Assembly (NCBI GenBank): GCA_022072205.1
Contig: JAJVID010000106.1
Location: 1-49,549 of the forward strand
Length of the DNA: 49,549 nt
Direction of reading: 5' to 3'
Source: Acidobacteriota bacterium
GTDB taxonomy: Bacteria; Acidobacteriota; Blastocatellia; RBC074
A program made the translations under genes and the position numbers. Each line of letters opens with the position of its first letter. The first letter of the stretch is position 1. Shown here piece by piece: positions 32,179-41,128 of the stretch. The notes below the pieces were generated by a model. It worked only from the letters and a program-made list of their open reading frames with translations. It did not search any database and had not been told where the DNA came from.

Positions 32179-33030
32179 TTACCCTTTCAAGGCACCGAGG
32201 GTAAGTCCTTTGATGATATAACGCTGGGCAAAAGCCACCATCAGCAGGGCGGGGACCATGGCGAAGAATGCGCCGGCTGCCATTTCTCCGTAGCGGATGC
32301 TGTATTCGGTCACAAAGCCGGCGATACCGACCGGGATGGTCATGCCGCGCGGCGTGCTGGTCAACGTGAGCGCAAAGAGAAAATCGCGCCAGGAGAAGAT
32401 GAACGCCAGCGCACCCGCAGCGGCAATCCCCGGCTGAATAATCGGGATCAGCACCTGGGTCAGGGATTGGAAGCGGTTGGCGCCGTCCACCATGGCGGCT
32501 TCCTCCAATTCTTTGGGGATATCCGCGAAGAAGTCCAGCAAAATCCAGGTGGCGGTGGGCAGGTTCAAAACAATTTGTCCCATCATAACCGCCAGTACCG
32601 TATCATAAATATTGAGGGAACGGGCGATCAAATAAAACGGACCGAGGAACGTAACTGGCGGAAGCATGTGAATGAACAGAATGGTTCCAAGCAGGAGTCC
32701 GCTCCACAAGGGACGCCAGGGGAAACGGCTCAGGCTGTACGCCGCCAGGCTGGCAATCACCAACACAATGGCCATTGTTCCAGTAGCGATGATCAGGCTG
32801 TTGGCAGTCAGACGCAAAAAATTACTTTGGGCGGGATCGAATAACCTCTGGTAGTTGACCAGTGTGGGCGTAAACCACAGTGAACCGGAGATAATGTCGC
32901 GAAACAATTTAAGCGAGGTCGCCAGTGTAAAAAAAATCGGGATCAGGGTGAAGGCGACCACCAGCATCAGAAAGCCATGCCGAAAAAATGGTTCCATTGA
33001 AAATTTTTTCATGGATGAATGTTTCCTCAT
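32179..33030 (-). CDS. Carbohydrate ABC importer permease, MalG type
   Basis: 283 residues, six helices. The EAA loop (EEAAMVDGANRFQSLTQVLIPI) that contacts the ATPase is clear. The N-terminus (FFRHGFLMLVVAFTLIPIFF) is typical of MalG/UgpE. It pairs with the MalF-type permease upstream (3-base gap). No ATPase gene is present, so the complex must borrow a shared MsmK/UgpC-type ATPase encoded elsewhere. Confidence 0.92.
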   Translation of the reverse strand: MRKHSSMKKFSMEPFFRHGFLMLVVAFTLIPIFFTLATSLKLFRDIISGSLWFTPTLVNYQRLFDPAQSNFLRLTANSLIIATGTMAIVLVIASLAAYSLSRFPWRPLWSGLLLGTILFIHMLPPVTFLGPFYLIARSLNIYDTVLAVMMGQIVLNLPTATWILLDFFADIPKELEEAAMVDGANRFQSLTQVLIPIIQPGIAAAGALAFIFSWRDFLFALTLTSTPRGMTIPVGIAGFVTEYSIRYGEMAAGAFFAMVPALLMVAFAQRYIIKGLTLGALKG

Positions 33031-33033
33031 GGT

Positions 33034-33966
33034 TTATGCGGCGCGTCGTCCGAGACGCCGATAGGAAATGACAAAGACCGAGATAATGACAGACAGCCCC
33101 AATGCCAGGAAAGAGGCGTACCCCAATCTGAACTGACCCGAAAATACATCGTAGATGTATAAACTGATGACCTCGGTCGCGGTGCCAGGTCCGCCGCCGG
33201 TCAACAGGAAAATTTCATCGAAGACCTTAAAGGCAAAAATGGTTCGCAGCATGATTGCCGTAATCAGGGTCGGGCGCAGGAGCGGAAGGGTGATGTAGCG
33301 CAGGATCTGAAATTCGGAGGCGCCGTCCACGCGCGCGGCTTCGTTAACCTCCTGCGGCATGGATTCCAACCCCGCCAGAAGAATGAGGAACATAAAACTG
33401 GTCCAGTGCCATAAATCCACCAGAACCACAGAAGGCATTGCCAGTTGCGGGTCAGCGGTCCATGTGGGGACGGCGATAACGCCAAATAATTTCAACGCCT
33501 GGTTAATAAAGCCGTAATTGTAGTCATACATCAGCCGCCACATGGTGCCGATGGCGATGGGCGGAACCAACAGCGGGATAAGCAGCACGGTACGATATAA
33601 ACCAACCAGATGTTTGCTGCGGCTAACCAGGATGGAAATGACCAACGCCAGAAACGTCTCGATGACAACCACCGCTACGACAAAGACGAGGGTATTCCGC
33701 AACGCTATCGGCACGAGCTGGTCTTGCAACGCCGTTTCCAGGTGTTTCAAGCCGACAACTTCCCACACCACCTCCCCTTTGACAATATCCACCTCCGAAA
33801 CGCTCATGCGGAGTAGTTGAAGGGTGGGATATGCCACCAGCAGGAGTAGGACTATAACCAGCGGCGCGACAGTCCAATACTGAAAGGTGCGGTCTACAAA
33901 ATTGCCCAGGCGCAGAGGCAGATTCGGCGGTTTTTGGGGGTGGGAGGAATCGAGGGAAGACTGCAT
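33034..33966 (-). CDS. Carbohydrate ABC importer permease, MalF type
   Basis: 310 residues, six helices, with the EAA loop NEAARVDGASEFQILRYITL followed by PLLRPTLIT. PLVIVLLLLVAYPTLQLLRMS is a typical MalF/UgpA first helix. It forms the heterodimeric channel with the downstream gene. It lies 61 bases after the binding-protein gene, from which it is separated by a strong hairpin, a common way to make less permease than binding protein. Confidence 0.92.
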   Translation of the reverse strand: MQSSLDSSHPQKPPNLPLRLGNFVDRTFQYWTVAPLVIVLLLLVAYPTLQLLRMSVSEVDIVKGEVVWEVVGLKHLETALQDQLVPIALRNTLVFVVAVVVIETFLALVISILVSRSKHLVGLYRTVLLIPLLVPPIAIGTMWRLMYDYNYGFINQALKLFGVIAVPTWTADPQLAMPSVVLVDLWHWTSFMFLILLAGLESMPQEVNEAARVDGASEFQILRYITLPLLRPTLITAIMLRTIFAFKVFDEIFLLTGGGPGTATEVISLYIYDVFSGQFRLGYASFLALGLSVIISVFVISYRRLGRRAA

Positions 33967-33983
33967 GAGTTCTCCAAAATGAT

Positions 33984-34020
33984 AAAAAGAGGGGGGACGG
34001 ATGGTTTGTCCATCCCCCCC
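33984..34020 (-). terminator. Strong hairpin between binding-protein and permease genes
   Basis: On the minus strand a GGGGGGGATGG arm pairs with CCATCC and CCCCCC across two unpaired bases, with loop ACAAA, then CTCTTTTT. It is probably a partial terminator or 3' mRNA stabiliser that raises binding-protein levels relative to the permeases. Confidence 0.7.
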
Positions 34021-34027
34021 TTTGCAA

Positions 34028-35452
34028 CTACTCAGCCAGCGGCTTGACCTTGTAACCCGCGTCCGTCAGGATTTTGTGAATTTCCTTTGCGGCTTCCGCA
34101 AGGGCCTGTTCCGCCGTGATTTCGCCAGCCACCGCCTGCTTTAGGCGGCGGTCAACAACCTCAATGATCTGGGGCGTCTCGGCCAGGCGCGGCTGGGCAT
34201 GGATGAAGGGCGTGCTGTCTGCCATGGCTTTCATCCACCAGCCCCGCGTTGGGTCGCTTGACATTTCCTCGTACACGTCCTGGCGCACCGGAATGGCGCC
34301 AGCCTGCGCGTAGAACAACTGCGCATCCTTGGTCAATGCCCAGTTCAGGAAGGCAAGTGCGGCTTGTTTGCGTTCATCAGGCAGGTTGTGTGGAACACCC
34401 ATCACCCAGATACCGGACATGGTAGCGTTTGAGCCAGCCATCTCGCCGGGTAAAACGGTTGCGCCTACATTGCCTACGACGAAAGATTTCTCTGCGTTGT
34501 CAAAATCAGAGGCAGAGGCGCCCACCAGGACAAATTGCGCCGCATTACCAGCCATCATCAAGCTGGCCATATCTGGCTGACCAATGTCAGCATAGTTAGG
34601 CGGCCCGTATGTTGTTCCCAGTTTCAACCAGGTAGCCAACGCTTTCTGTCCAGCTTCTTGGTTAATAGTGACTTCCCATTCGCCGGTTTTCTCGTCCAAT
34701 GTGATCAATTTGCCACCATAGCCAGCCAGGAAACCTTGGAACTCCCAGTTGGGCGGGTTGGTGCGAATGACATAGCCGTACATATTGGGGGCGTCCTGAA
34801 GAGCCTCTGCTGCGGCTTCCACATCTGCCCAGGTCTGCGGAGCGGCAAGTCCCCTTGCCTCAAACAGGTCCTTACGGTAGAAGAAGAGCATAATATTACC
34901 GTTGATTGGCAGGCCGTAGATCTCGCCGTTCTCAGAAGAATAGCCTAATTCTGGATCCCAGCGGGTGGCCCACTCGTATTCGATGACCTGCGGGTCGAGT
35001 TCGAAGTTCGGGTCAATTTCCTTGATGGGTGTCACCAGCCCGTCGGCATAGAACTGCATGTACCACTGCTCGTTCAACGTGAGGATGTCGAACTCGCTCT
35101 CCGAGGCTTGCACCGCGTTGCGCGACTTCTCCAACATGCCGGGGAAAGGTGTGCGGTTCAAATTGACTTGGTTGCCGGTCTCTTCCACATATTTGTTGAC
35201 CAGCGCTTCGAAGCCCGCCAGCCAGGGTGATTCGTTGATGAGGATGGTAATGGGGGGCAGGGGCTTGGGCTCTTCCGTCGCGGTGGGAGCCGCAGCCTCT
35301 GTGGGAGATTCTTCGGTTGCCGCCTGGGTGGGCGCCGGCGCTTCTGTCGTTGCAGCGGGTCCGCAAGCGGCAAGCAGGAACGAGAAAACAACCAGCAGGC
35401 TAAGGGTCAAAAAAAGACCGCCTTGCGCCTTTTTCATCAAATGGACGTTCAT
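34028..35452 (-). CDS. Extracellular carbohydrate-binding lipoprotein of ABC importer
   Basis: About 474 residues. The signal peptide ends in a lipobox FLLAACGPA (lipid-anchored C30), followed by a Thr/Ala/Pro/Glu linker and a family-1 solute-binding fold (ITILINESPWLAGFEALVNK, LTLNEQWYMQFYADGL). I start at ATG 35452, with AAAGGAGAG 7-8 bases upstream, and not at the ATG 45 bases earlier. It captures a sugar for the permeases downstream. Ligand unknown; sulfated glycan oligomers fit the nearby sulfatases. A short GC hairpin (35512-35525) lies between it and lacI. Confidence 0.92.
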   Translation of the reverse strand: MNVHLMKKAQGGLFLTLSLLVVFSFLLAACGPAATTEAPAPTQAATEESPTEAAAPTATEEPKPLPPITILINESPWLAGFEALVNKYVEETGNQVNLNRTPFPGMLEKSRNAVQASESEFDILTLNEQWYMQFYADGLVTPIKEIDPNFELDPQVIEYEWATRWDPELGYSSENGEIYGLPINGNIMLFFYRKDLFEARGLAAPQTWADVEAAAEALQDAPNMYGYVIRTNPPNWEFQGFLAGYGGKLITLDEKTGEWEVTINQEAGQKALATWLKLGTTYGPPNYADIGQPDMASLMMAGNAAQFVLVGASASDFDNAEKSFVVGNVGATVLPGEMAGSNATMSGIWVMGVPHNLPDERKQAALAFLNWALTKDAQLFYAQAGAIPVRQDVYEEMSSDPTRGWWMKAMADSTPFIHAQPRLAETPQIIEVVDRRLKQAVAGEITAEQALAEAAKEIHKILTDAGYKVKPLAE

Positions 35453-35548
35453 GGGATTCTCTCCTTTTAGTTTGAAATTATTGTGAAGCGGGAACACGAC
35501 TTATAACATTCGGCTTGGGAAAGCCTCCTTTCTCGAACGCGCGGTTGA

Positions 35549-36562
35549 TCAATTTTTCGCAGACGCCGTGGAGTTCCTGGTAATGAGGGATGTCTCCAAC
35601 ATAATTTGCCTTGGGGTCGCGTTTTGCTTGTCTCGCATGAAAGCCAGTAGAGTCTCGGCGGCCTTTCGTCCTTTTTCGTAGGTATCCTGCCGAATCGTTG
35701 TCAGCGGCGGGCTGGAAAAGCGCGCCAGGCTGATATCGTCGAACCCAATGACGGAAACATCTTCAGGCACGCCATACCCCAGTTCCTTCAAAGCCTGCAT
35801 CGCGCCAAACGCCATCATATCGTCGCCACAGATGAGGGCGCTGGGGGGATTGGGGTCTTTCATGGCTTTGGCTGCCAGCGCATGCCCCGATTCCGAAGTG
35901 AAATCTCCTTCCAGGATATACCCGTCTGCCGCAGGAAGTCCGTGTTTTTGCAGCGCATTACGGTATCCCAGCGCGCGTAAGCGCACAGAGACCAGACTCA
36001 TTGGTCCTGCCAGAAGCGCGATGCGGCGATGCCTAAGCGAGATTAAATGTTCGATCGCCTGTTCGACGCCGCCTGCAAAATCCGCATCCACCCAACTGGT
36101 CGAATTGTTCGTCTCAGAAATGCGGCAGGTACAAACGCAGGGCACACCATTCTCCTCCAGCCCCTGAAGATTGGGGTCCCCGATCGGGATGCTCATCAGA
36201 ATCAGCCCATCCACTTTTCGCTGAGAGTATAGGCTTGCGTACGGCGCTTTATCGTGGGCAAGATGGAGGAGCAAATTAAAATTGTTCGCACTGAGCTCTT
36301 CGGCAATGCCTTGCAATACTTGTGTAAAGAATGGGTGCGTAAAAATGTAATCTGCAGAGTGGGGAATGATCACGCCAACCGTGTTGGTTTGCCCGTTGAC
36401 CAGATTGCGCGCGGTTGTATTCGGCTGATAGCCTAACTCTAAAATTGCCTGTTGGACTTTTTTCCGGGTTTCGGGAGAGATTTCTGCCAGGTTATTTACC
36501 ACTCTGGAAACCGTCTTGATGGAAACGCCCGAAAGCCTAGCTACATCTTTGATTGTTACCAT
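35549..36562 (-). CDS. LacI-family transcriptional regulator
   Basis: About 337 residues. The N-terminal helix-turn-helix is VTIKDVARLSGVSIKTVSRV with the hinge helix region after it. The periplasmic-binding-like core ends with DDISLARFSSPPLTTIRQDT, a LacI/PurR signature. ATG 36562 follows AGG at 8 bases; GTG 36568 is an alternative. Perfect dyads 34-66 bases upstream suggest autoregulation. It likely controls the sugar importer that follows in the same direction; no copy of the operator was found in the 96 bases before the binding-protein gene, so the importer may be read from the lacI promoter. Confidence 0.93.
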   Translation of the reverse strand: MVTIKDVARLSGVSIKTVSRVVNNLAEISPETRKKVQQAILELGYQPNTTARNLVNGQTNTVGVIIPHSADYIFTHPFFTQVLQGIAEELSANNFNLLLHLAHDKAPYASLYSQRKVDGLILMSIPIGDPNLQGLEENGVPCVCTCRISETNNSTSWVDADFAGGVEQAIEHLISLRHRRIALLAGPMSLVSVRLRALGYRNALQKHGLPAADGYILEGDFTSESGHALAAKAMKDPNPPSALICGDDMMAFGAMQALKELGYGVPEDVSVIGFDDISLARFSSPPLTTIRQDTYEKGRKAAETLLAFMRDKQNATPRQIMLETSLITRNSTASAKN

Positions 36563-36595
36563 TGGCACACCTATGGATACTTGTTACAATATGAA

Positions 36596-36622
36596 TGACA
36601 ACGTTTACTGACAACGTTGTCA
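36596..36622. promoter_or_regulatory. Tandem LacI-type operators
   Basis: A perfect 14-base palindrome TGACAACGTTGTCA (36609-36622) preceded 13 bases earlier by a half-matching copy TGACAACGTTTAC (36596-36608). The CG-centred dyad is typical of LacI/GalR operators. It lies between lacI and the divergent cupin gene, so both may be controlled. Confidence 0.8.
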
Positions 36623-36678
36623 TTAAATTATCATAATTTCTGTACCCTGTCAAGAAAAAAAGAGAAACATTGAAAACC

Positions 36679-37119
36679 ATGAATAATTCCATTCCAACCT
36701 CCCTACTTGAAATCCATGAAACGCAGAAGCCTGGCTTCCAGCCGCTGATAGATTCTGATTGCTGGCGCGTCGCGATCCTAAGTTTTGCTCCCGACTTGAC
36801 CCCCCAGCAGCTTGTCGAATTCCAGCGCCATAACGAAAGCGATGAGGTATTCGTGTTGTTAAGCGGACGCTGTATTCTGTTTCTCGGAGAGGGCGACGAT
36901 TCAGTCACGTGGGTGTTTGCGCACAACCTGGAGCCGTTCAAACTCTACAACGTGCGGCGCCGCGCCTGGCACGCGCACGTCCAGAGCGCGGACGCTAAAT
37001 TGCTCATTGTGGAAAATCGTAATACCTCGCGCCTGAACTCGCCGCGTATTGATCTTTCCCCGCACCAGCGGGAGGAAATTTTCGAACTGACACGGCAGTT
37101 GTGGGGAGTTCACGGCTGA
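36679..37119 (+). CDS. Small cupin-like protein
   Basis: About 146 residues with a single cupin-like barrel: FQRHNESDEVFVLLSGRCIL followed by FLGEGDD, then LEPFKLYNVRRRAWHAHVQS, where HN..E and H could bind a metal or a sugar acid. It resembles the ureidoglycolate-lyase-like cupin proteins found near sugar loci. ATG 36679 is preferred to the upstream TTG at 36670; the ribosome site is weak. It is divergent from lacI across the tandem operators, so it may belong to the same sugar regulon. Confidence 0.65.
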   Translation: MNNSIPTSLLEIHETQKPGFQPLIDSDCWRVAILSFAPDLTPQQLVEFQRHNESDEVFVLLSGRCILFLGEGDDSVTWVFAHNLEPFKLYNVRRRAWHAHVQSADAKLLIVENRNTSRLNSPRIDLSPHQREEIFELTRQLWGVHG

Positions 37120-37226
37120 TTATCGAATCAGCGCAGAGTCTAGGCGTACTTGTGCTTTTTGTCCCATGCACTTGAGCGTGTGGATAACACATCACCACCA
37201 AACTTTCATCACGCATCCATTTCACC

Positions 37227-37255
37227 TTGACGTATTCATTTTGAGAGAGTAAAAT
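37227..37255 (+). promoter_or_regulatory. Promoter of the regulator-exporter operon
   Basis: TTGACG (37227-37232), 17-base spacer, TAAAAT (37250-37255). Transcription would start near 37262, directly before the TTTGGTCTTTTTGGAAA site and 30 bases before the regulator start. Confidence 0.65.
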
Positions 37256-37266
37256 CCTGCCTGCTT

Positions 37267-37283
37267 TTTGGTCTTTTTGGAAA
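37267..37283 (+). promoter_or_regulatory. Repeated 17-base site, copy 1 (possible operator)
   Basis: TTTGGTCTTTTTGGAAA, identical to 38019-38035. Both copies sit just before a start codon in the same operon. Inside it TTTTTGG recurs with 9-base spacing. It could bind the winged-helix regulator or act on translation. Confidence 0.5.
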
Positions 37284-37291
37284 AAATAACC

Positions 37292-38002
37292 ATGAAACTC
37301 ACCCGCCGTCAGGAAACTTTCGTTCACCGCTTGCTTGACCTATATCGCGAATTGAATGGTCCGATTCATTATTCGGCGCTTGCCGAAAGAATTGGGGTCA
37401 GTCCATTCACAGCATACGACATGCTGCGCCTGCTCGAAGAAAAAGGTTTGGTGACTTCCCAATACCGCCTCGATTCTGATAAACCGGTGGTTGGGCGCTC
37501 CGAAGTGGTTTTTCTGCCAACGGAGCGCGCCCACCAGTTGTTCATTGAATTGGCTGGAGATGCTGACCAAGGCAACTGGGAAAATATCAAGACACAAATC
37601 ATGGAGAAGATTCGAGGGGGAGGATTTAATGACCATGTTTTGGCAGAGGAAATACTGGCGCGAGTGCCGCCGGATGTTCCAGATGTTCTTCGCTATTGCA
37701 TTGAAGTCATGACCATCGTTATCCTGCGGCTTGGCAAAGGAACGGGACGTCGGGTTCTGGCTGAACACCTGCCTCAGATTATTGAGTGGAAGGGCACGGT
37801 TACCCGCTCGGGTCTGATGCTGTTGGGCGGTTTTACACTGGGATTACTGGCAAATGAAAGTAATAGTGATGTGGAATGGAATAAACTCTTTCTGGAGCAC
37901 ATCCGTCGTTACCAGTCTCTTGTCATGGATATGGAACCGCGCCTGTGCCGCCGGTTGGGTGACAGTATGAAAGATGTATTTGCTCCAATTTTCAAGGCAT
38001 AA
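37292..38002 (+). CDS. Winged-helix transcriptional regulator of the exporter operon
   Basis: About 236 residues. The N-terminal winged helix covers about 10-65 (IHYSALAERIGVSPFTAYDM, LRLLEEKGLVTSQYRL), followed by a long helical domain of unknown type with LGKGTGRRVLAEHLPQIIEW. There is no clear effector motif. ATG 37292 follows the 17-base repeat. It lies directly before the exporter genes, a common layout for a local drug-responsive regulator; DNA-binding family is Lrp/MarR-like by eye. Confidence 0.7.
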   Translation: MKLTRRQETFVHRLLDLYRELNGPIHYSALAERIGVSPFTAYDMLRLLEEKGLVTSQYRLDSDKPVVGRSEVVFLPTERAHQLFIELAGDADQGNWENIKTQIMEKIRGGGFNDHVLAEEILARVPPDVPDVLRYCIEVMTIVILRLGKGTGRRVLAEHLPQIIEWKGTVTRSGLMLLGGFTLGLLANESNSDVEWNKLFLEHIRRYQSLVMDMEPRLCRRLGDSMKDVFAPIFKA

Positions 38003-38018
38003 AACTTTTGCCTAATTC

Positions 38019-38035
38019 TTTGGTCTTTTTGGAAA
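38019..38035 (+). promoter_or_regulatory. Repeated 17-base site, copy 2 (possible operator)
   Basis: Exact copy of the site at 37267-37283, seven bases before the first ABC ATPase start. Its GGAAA end, continued by GG, may also serve as ribosome site. A copy at each start argues for control at both points. Confidence 0.5.
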
Positions 38036-38041
38036 GGCGAC

Positions 38042-38989
38042 ATGAGTATAGCGATTGAATCTCTTCAACTTATAAAACGTTATCCAGGGCAAAAAAAAGA
38101 GGACCGTCCGGCTATTGATACGATTGACCTGACTGTCGAATCCGGTCAACTGTATGGACTGGTCGGTCCCGACGGTGCGGGAAAAACCACACTCCTCCGC
38201 ATTCTGTCCACCGTGATGGAACCGACATCCGGTTCCGCTCGACTGGCGGGTTTTGACGTAATGAAACAATCCGAAGATGTGCGGGCTTTGTTAGGGTACA
38301 TGCCGCAAGCCTTTAGTTTGTATCCCGACTTGACCGTGATGGAAAACCTAAAATTCTTTGCCGACATCAATGGCGTGTCTGCCCAAAAACAAAAGACTCG
38401 CATTGATGAATTGCTGGAGTTCGCGCGCCTGACGGAATTTACGATGCGGCGCAGTGAGAATCTCTCCGGTGGGATGCGCAAGAAACTGGCATTGGCTTGC
38501 GCCCTGATTCACGACCCCAAGATATTGCTGTTGGACGAGCCAACCACTGGCGTGGACCCTGTCTCACGGCGTGAGTTGTGGCGGCTGCTTTCAAAAGTCA
38601 TCCAGCAGGGCGTGACAGTGTTAGTCAGCACGCCATATATGGATGAGGCGGAACGTTGCAATACGGTCAGCATCATTAATCGGGGGCGCGTTTTGATCAG
38701 CGGCGCGCCAGCCGAATTGGAAGCGCAGTTGCCTTTCCGCATCGTGGAGGTCAAAGCCAAGCCTCGACGAGCACTGCGCGCAGTGGCAGATCGGACGGAA
38801 GGGGTGATCCGTTGGCGCGCTGTCGGCGACCGCCTGCGCCTTTCGGTCAGCGACCCGGCTAAAGTCATGCCCCGAATCGAAGCGGAACTAAAAAAAGACG
38901 GGGCGGAGATCAGCATCCTGCGTGAAGCAAGTCTTTTGATGGAGGATGTCTTTATCCACCTGGTTGAAAAACAGGAGGCGCAATCGTGA
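38042..38989 (+). CDS. ABC exporter ATPase subunit (YbhF-N-like)
   Basis: 315 residues: Walker A GPDGAGKTT, Q-loop YMPQAFSLYPDLTVMENL, signature NLSGGMRKK, Walker B ILLLDEPTTGVDP and a C-terminal domain of about 90 residues. It corresponds to the first half of the fused ATPase YbhF of the YbhFSR multidrug exporter. It overlaps the next ATPase by 4 bases (GTGA at 38986). The two probably act as a heterodimer. Confidence 0.92.
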   Translation: MSIAIESLQLIKRYPGQKKEDRPAIDTIDLTVESGQLYGLVGPDGAGKTTLLRILSTVMEPTSGSARLAGFDVMKQSEDVRALLGYMPQAFSLYPDLTVMENLKFFADINGVSAQKQKTRIDELLEFARLTEFTMRRSENLSGGMRKKLALACALIHDPKILLLDEPTTGVDPVSRRELWRLLSKVIQQGVTVLVSTPYMDEAERCNTVSIINRGRVLISGAPAELEAQLPFRIVEVKAKPRRALRAVADRTEGVIRWRAVGDRLRLSVSDPAKVMPRIEAELKKDGAEISILREASLLMEDVFIHLVEKQEAQS

Positions 38990-39939
38990 GCGCAGAAAAA
39001 GCCGTTGAGGTCATTCAACTAACGCGAAAGTTCGGTGATTTTACCGCCGCGGATCACGTTAGTTTTGAAATTCCCAAGGGAGAAATTTTTGGCTTGCTTG
39101 GGCCAAATGGCGCGGGCAAGACAACCACCATCCGCATGTTATGCGGAATTCTTACGCCCACATCGGGCGAGGCGCGGGTGATGGGGTTTGATGTCGCTCG
39201 CCAGACTGAAGAGGTCAAGCAACGCATTGGTTACATGTCGCAGAAGTTTTCGCTGTACAACGACCTGACTGTGTATGAGAACCTGGATTTTTACGCCAAT
39301 TTGTACTGCGTACCACGTGAGAAGTTCACTTCGCGTCTGAACGAATTGATCGAGATGGCGGGACTGCGCGGACATGAAAAGCAGTTGACTGCCAGTCTTT
39401 CGGGCGCGTGGAGGCAAAGGCTGGCGCTGGCTTGCGCCATTGTCCATGAGCCGCCGATGCTCTTTTTGGATGAGCCTACTGCCGGGGTAGACCCGGTCTC
39501 GCGGCGCGAGTTCTGGGACATGATCTATAACCTGGCTGGGCAGGGTGTGAGCGTACTGGCGACCACCCATTACATGGATGAAGCCGAATTTTGCAATGTG
39601 ATCGGGATGATGTATCGCTCGCGACTAATCGCCCTGGATGACCCCGATACGCTCAAGGAAAATATGCGCGGCACGTTATTTGAAATAGACTGCCGTGAAC
39701 CCGGACGCGCCGAGGAAATCCTGAAAGGCCTGCCTTTTGCGCATGATGTGGCGGTGCATGGCGTCCTCCTGCACGTATTGGTGGGCGCTGAAAAAGAAAA
39801 ACGGGAGCTGGAGAAAGCCTTACAGTCGAATGGCATTGCCGTGAAACGGATCGAGCGCGTCCTGCCTTCGCTGGAGGATGTGTTCGTTTCCCTGGTGGAA
39901 GATGAAGATCGCCCGCAAATGCGGGATGACATTGAATAA
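38986..39939 (+). CDS. ABC exporter ATPase subunit (YbhF-C-like)
   Basis: 317 residues: Walker A GPNGAGKTT, Q-loop YMSQKFSLYNDLTVYENL, Walker B MLFLDEPTAGVDP. The signature is altered, SLSGAWRQR instead of LSGGQ, as is common for one half of such asymmetric pairs. The start is GTG 38986 inside the previous stop. Ten bases separate it from the permease gene. Confidence 0.92.
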   Translation: MSAEKAVEVIQLTRKFGDFTAADHVSFEIPKGEIFGLLGPNGAGKTTTIRMLCGILTPTSGEARVMGFDVARQTEEVKQRIGYMSQKFSLYNDLTVYENLDFYANLYCVPREKFTSRLNELIEMAGLRGHEKQLTASLSGAWRQRLALACAIVHEPPMLFLDEPTAGVDPVSRREFWDMIYNLAGQGVSVLATTHYMDEAEFCNVIGMMYRSRLIALDDPDTLKENMRGTLFEIDCREPGRAEEILKGLPFAHDVAVHGVLLHVLVGAEKEKRELEKALQSNGIAVKRIERVLPSLEDVFVSLVEDEDRPQMRDDIE

Positions 39940-39949
39940 GGAGTTTTAT

Positions 39950-41086
39950 ATGGGACAAGGTTTTCGCCGCATGGCGACGATGGTTCGCAAAGAATGGCTG
40001 CATATCATCCGCGACCCGCGCACGTTGGGACTGGTCATTTTCATGCCTGTGATGATGCTCGTGTTGCTGGGATATGCGGTCGCTAATGACGTGGAGGATC
40101 TTCCGCTGGCGGTGGCTGATTTATCGCACACCGATGCCAGCCGCGCGCTGGTGGAAAAATTCACCGTGAGCGGGTTTTACCTAGTGACGCACACCGCCCA
40201 AAGCGAGGCGGAGATTCTCGAAATGCTGGATGCTGGAACCGTCAAGGCCGGCATTTATATCCCGGAGGATTTCGGGCGCAGGATCAGCACGGGCGGGTCG
40301 GGAACGGTGCAGTTTTACATTGACGGTTCCAACCCGACGGTGGCGCAGACCGCGCAACTGGCGGCGGAGACCGTCAGCCAGGCTACTTCACAGGAGATAC
40401 TCGTCCAACGCCTGGAACGCGGCGGCGCGGGCTTGACGATCAGCCTGCCGATTGACACGCGCATCCGTTATTTATACAACCCAAATCTGCGCAAGATGAA
40501 CTTTATGATCCCCGGCCTGGTGGCGGTTATTTTGCAAATCCAAACCCTGTTACTGACCGCATTTGCCATCGTGCGCGAACGCGAGCAAGGCACGCTGGAG
40601 CAGTTAATCGTGACGCCCGTTCGTTCCTGGGAATTAATGCTCGGCAAGATTCTGCCTTTCGTGCTGGTGGCTTTCCTGAACGTCGCCATGACGGTGGGAG
40701 TGGGCGCGTTCTTATTCGGGGTGGAAGTGGCAGGCAGCCTTACGCTGCTGGCTATCCTAAGCCTGATCTTCCTGCTCGGCTCGTTGGGGTTGGGCGTGCT
40801 GATCTCGACTATTTCACAAACCCAGATGCAAGCCATGTATATGTCTTCATTCATCATGATGCCATCCTTCCTGCTGGCAGGTTTGCTCTACCCGCGCGAT
40901 AACATGCCCTGGGTGGCTTATTACGCCGGCTACCTGATGCCTGTCACTTACTTCCTGGAAATTGTGCGCGGCATCATGCTAAAAGGCGTGGGGCTGGCTA
41001 CGCTGTGGGTCTGGGTCTGGCCGATGGCAGTGTTCAGCGTGGTTGTGTTCTTCGCCAGCGTGTTCATGTTCCATAAACGTCTGTAA
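39950..41086 (+). CDS. ABC-2 type exporter permease (YbhS/YbhR-like)
   Basis: 378 residues: N-terminal RKEWLHIIRDPRTLGLVIFM amphipathic entrance and first helix, a large extracytoplasmic loop (about 50-185), then five helices, with FAIVREREQGTLEQLIVTPV, the conserved ABC-2 motif, and a final helix. ATG 39950 follows AAGGAG. Only one permease is present where E. coli has two (YbhS and YbhR), so it would form a homodimer. Confidence 0.9.
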   Translation: MGQGFRRMATMVRKEWLHIIRDPRTLGLVIFMPVMMLVLLGYAVANDVEDLPLAVADLSHTDASRALVEKFTVSGFYLVTHTAQSEAEILEMLDAGTVKAGIYIPEDFGRRISTGGSGTVQFYIDGSNPTVAQTAQLAAETVSQATSQEILVQRLERGGAGLTISLPIDTRIRYLYNPNLRKMNFMIPGLVAVILQIQTLLLTAFAIVREREQGTLEQLIVTPVRSWELMLGKILPFVLVAFLNVAMTVGVGAFLFGVEVAGSLTLLAILSLIFLLGSLGLGVLISTISQTQMQAMYMSSFIMMPSFLLAGLLYPRDNMPWVAYYAGYLMPVTYFLEIVRGIMLKGVGLATLWVWVWPMAVFSVVVFFASVFMFHKRL

Positions 41087-41128
41087 TCTGGTTGTCTGAT
41101 AAAAAATTCTCTAAATTGGAGTTCAAAG

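Noticed and set aside
35512..35525. Hairpin GGCTT-GGGA-AAGCC as the terminator of lacI
   Set aside because: The stem is five bases and no U-run follows on the minus strand; left as a note only.
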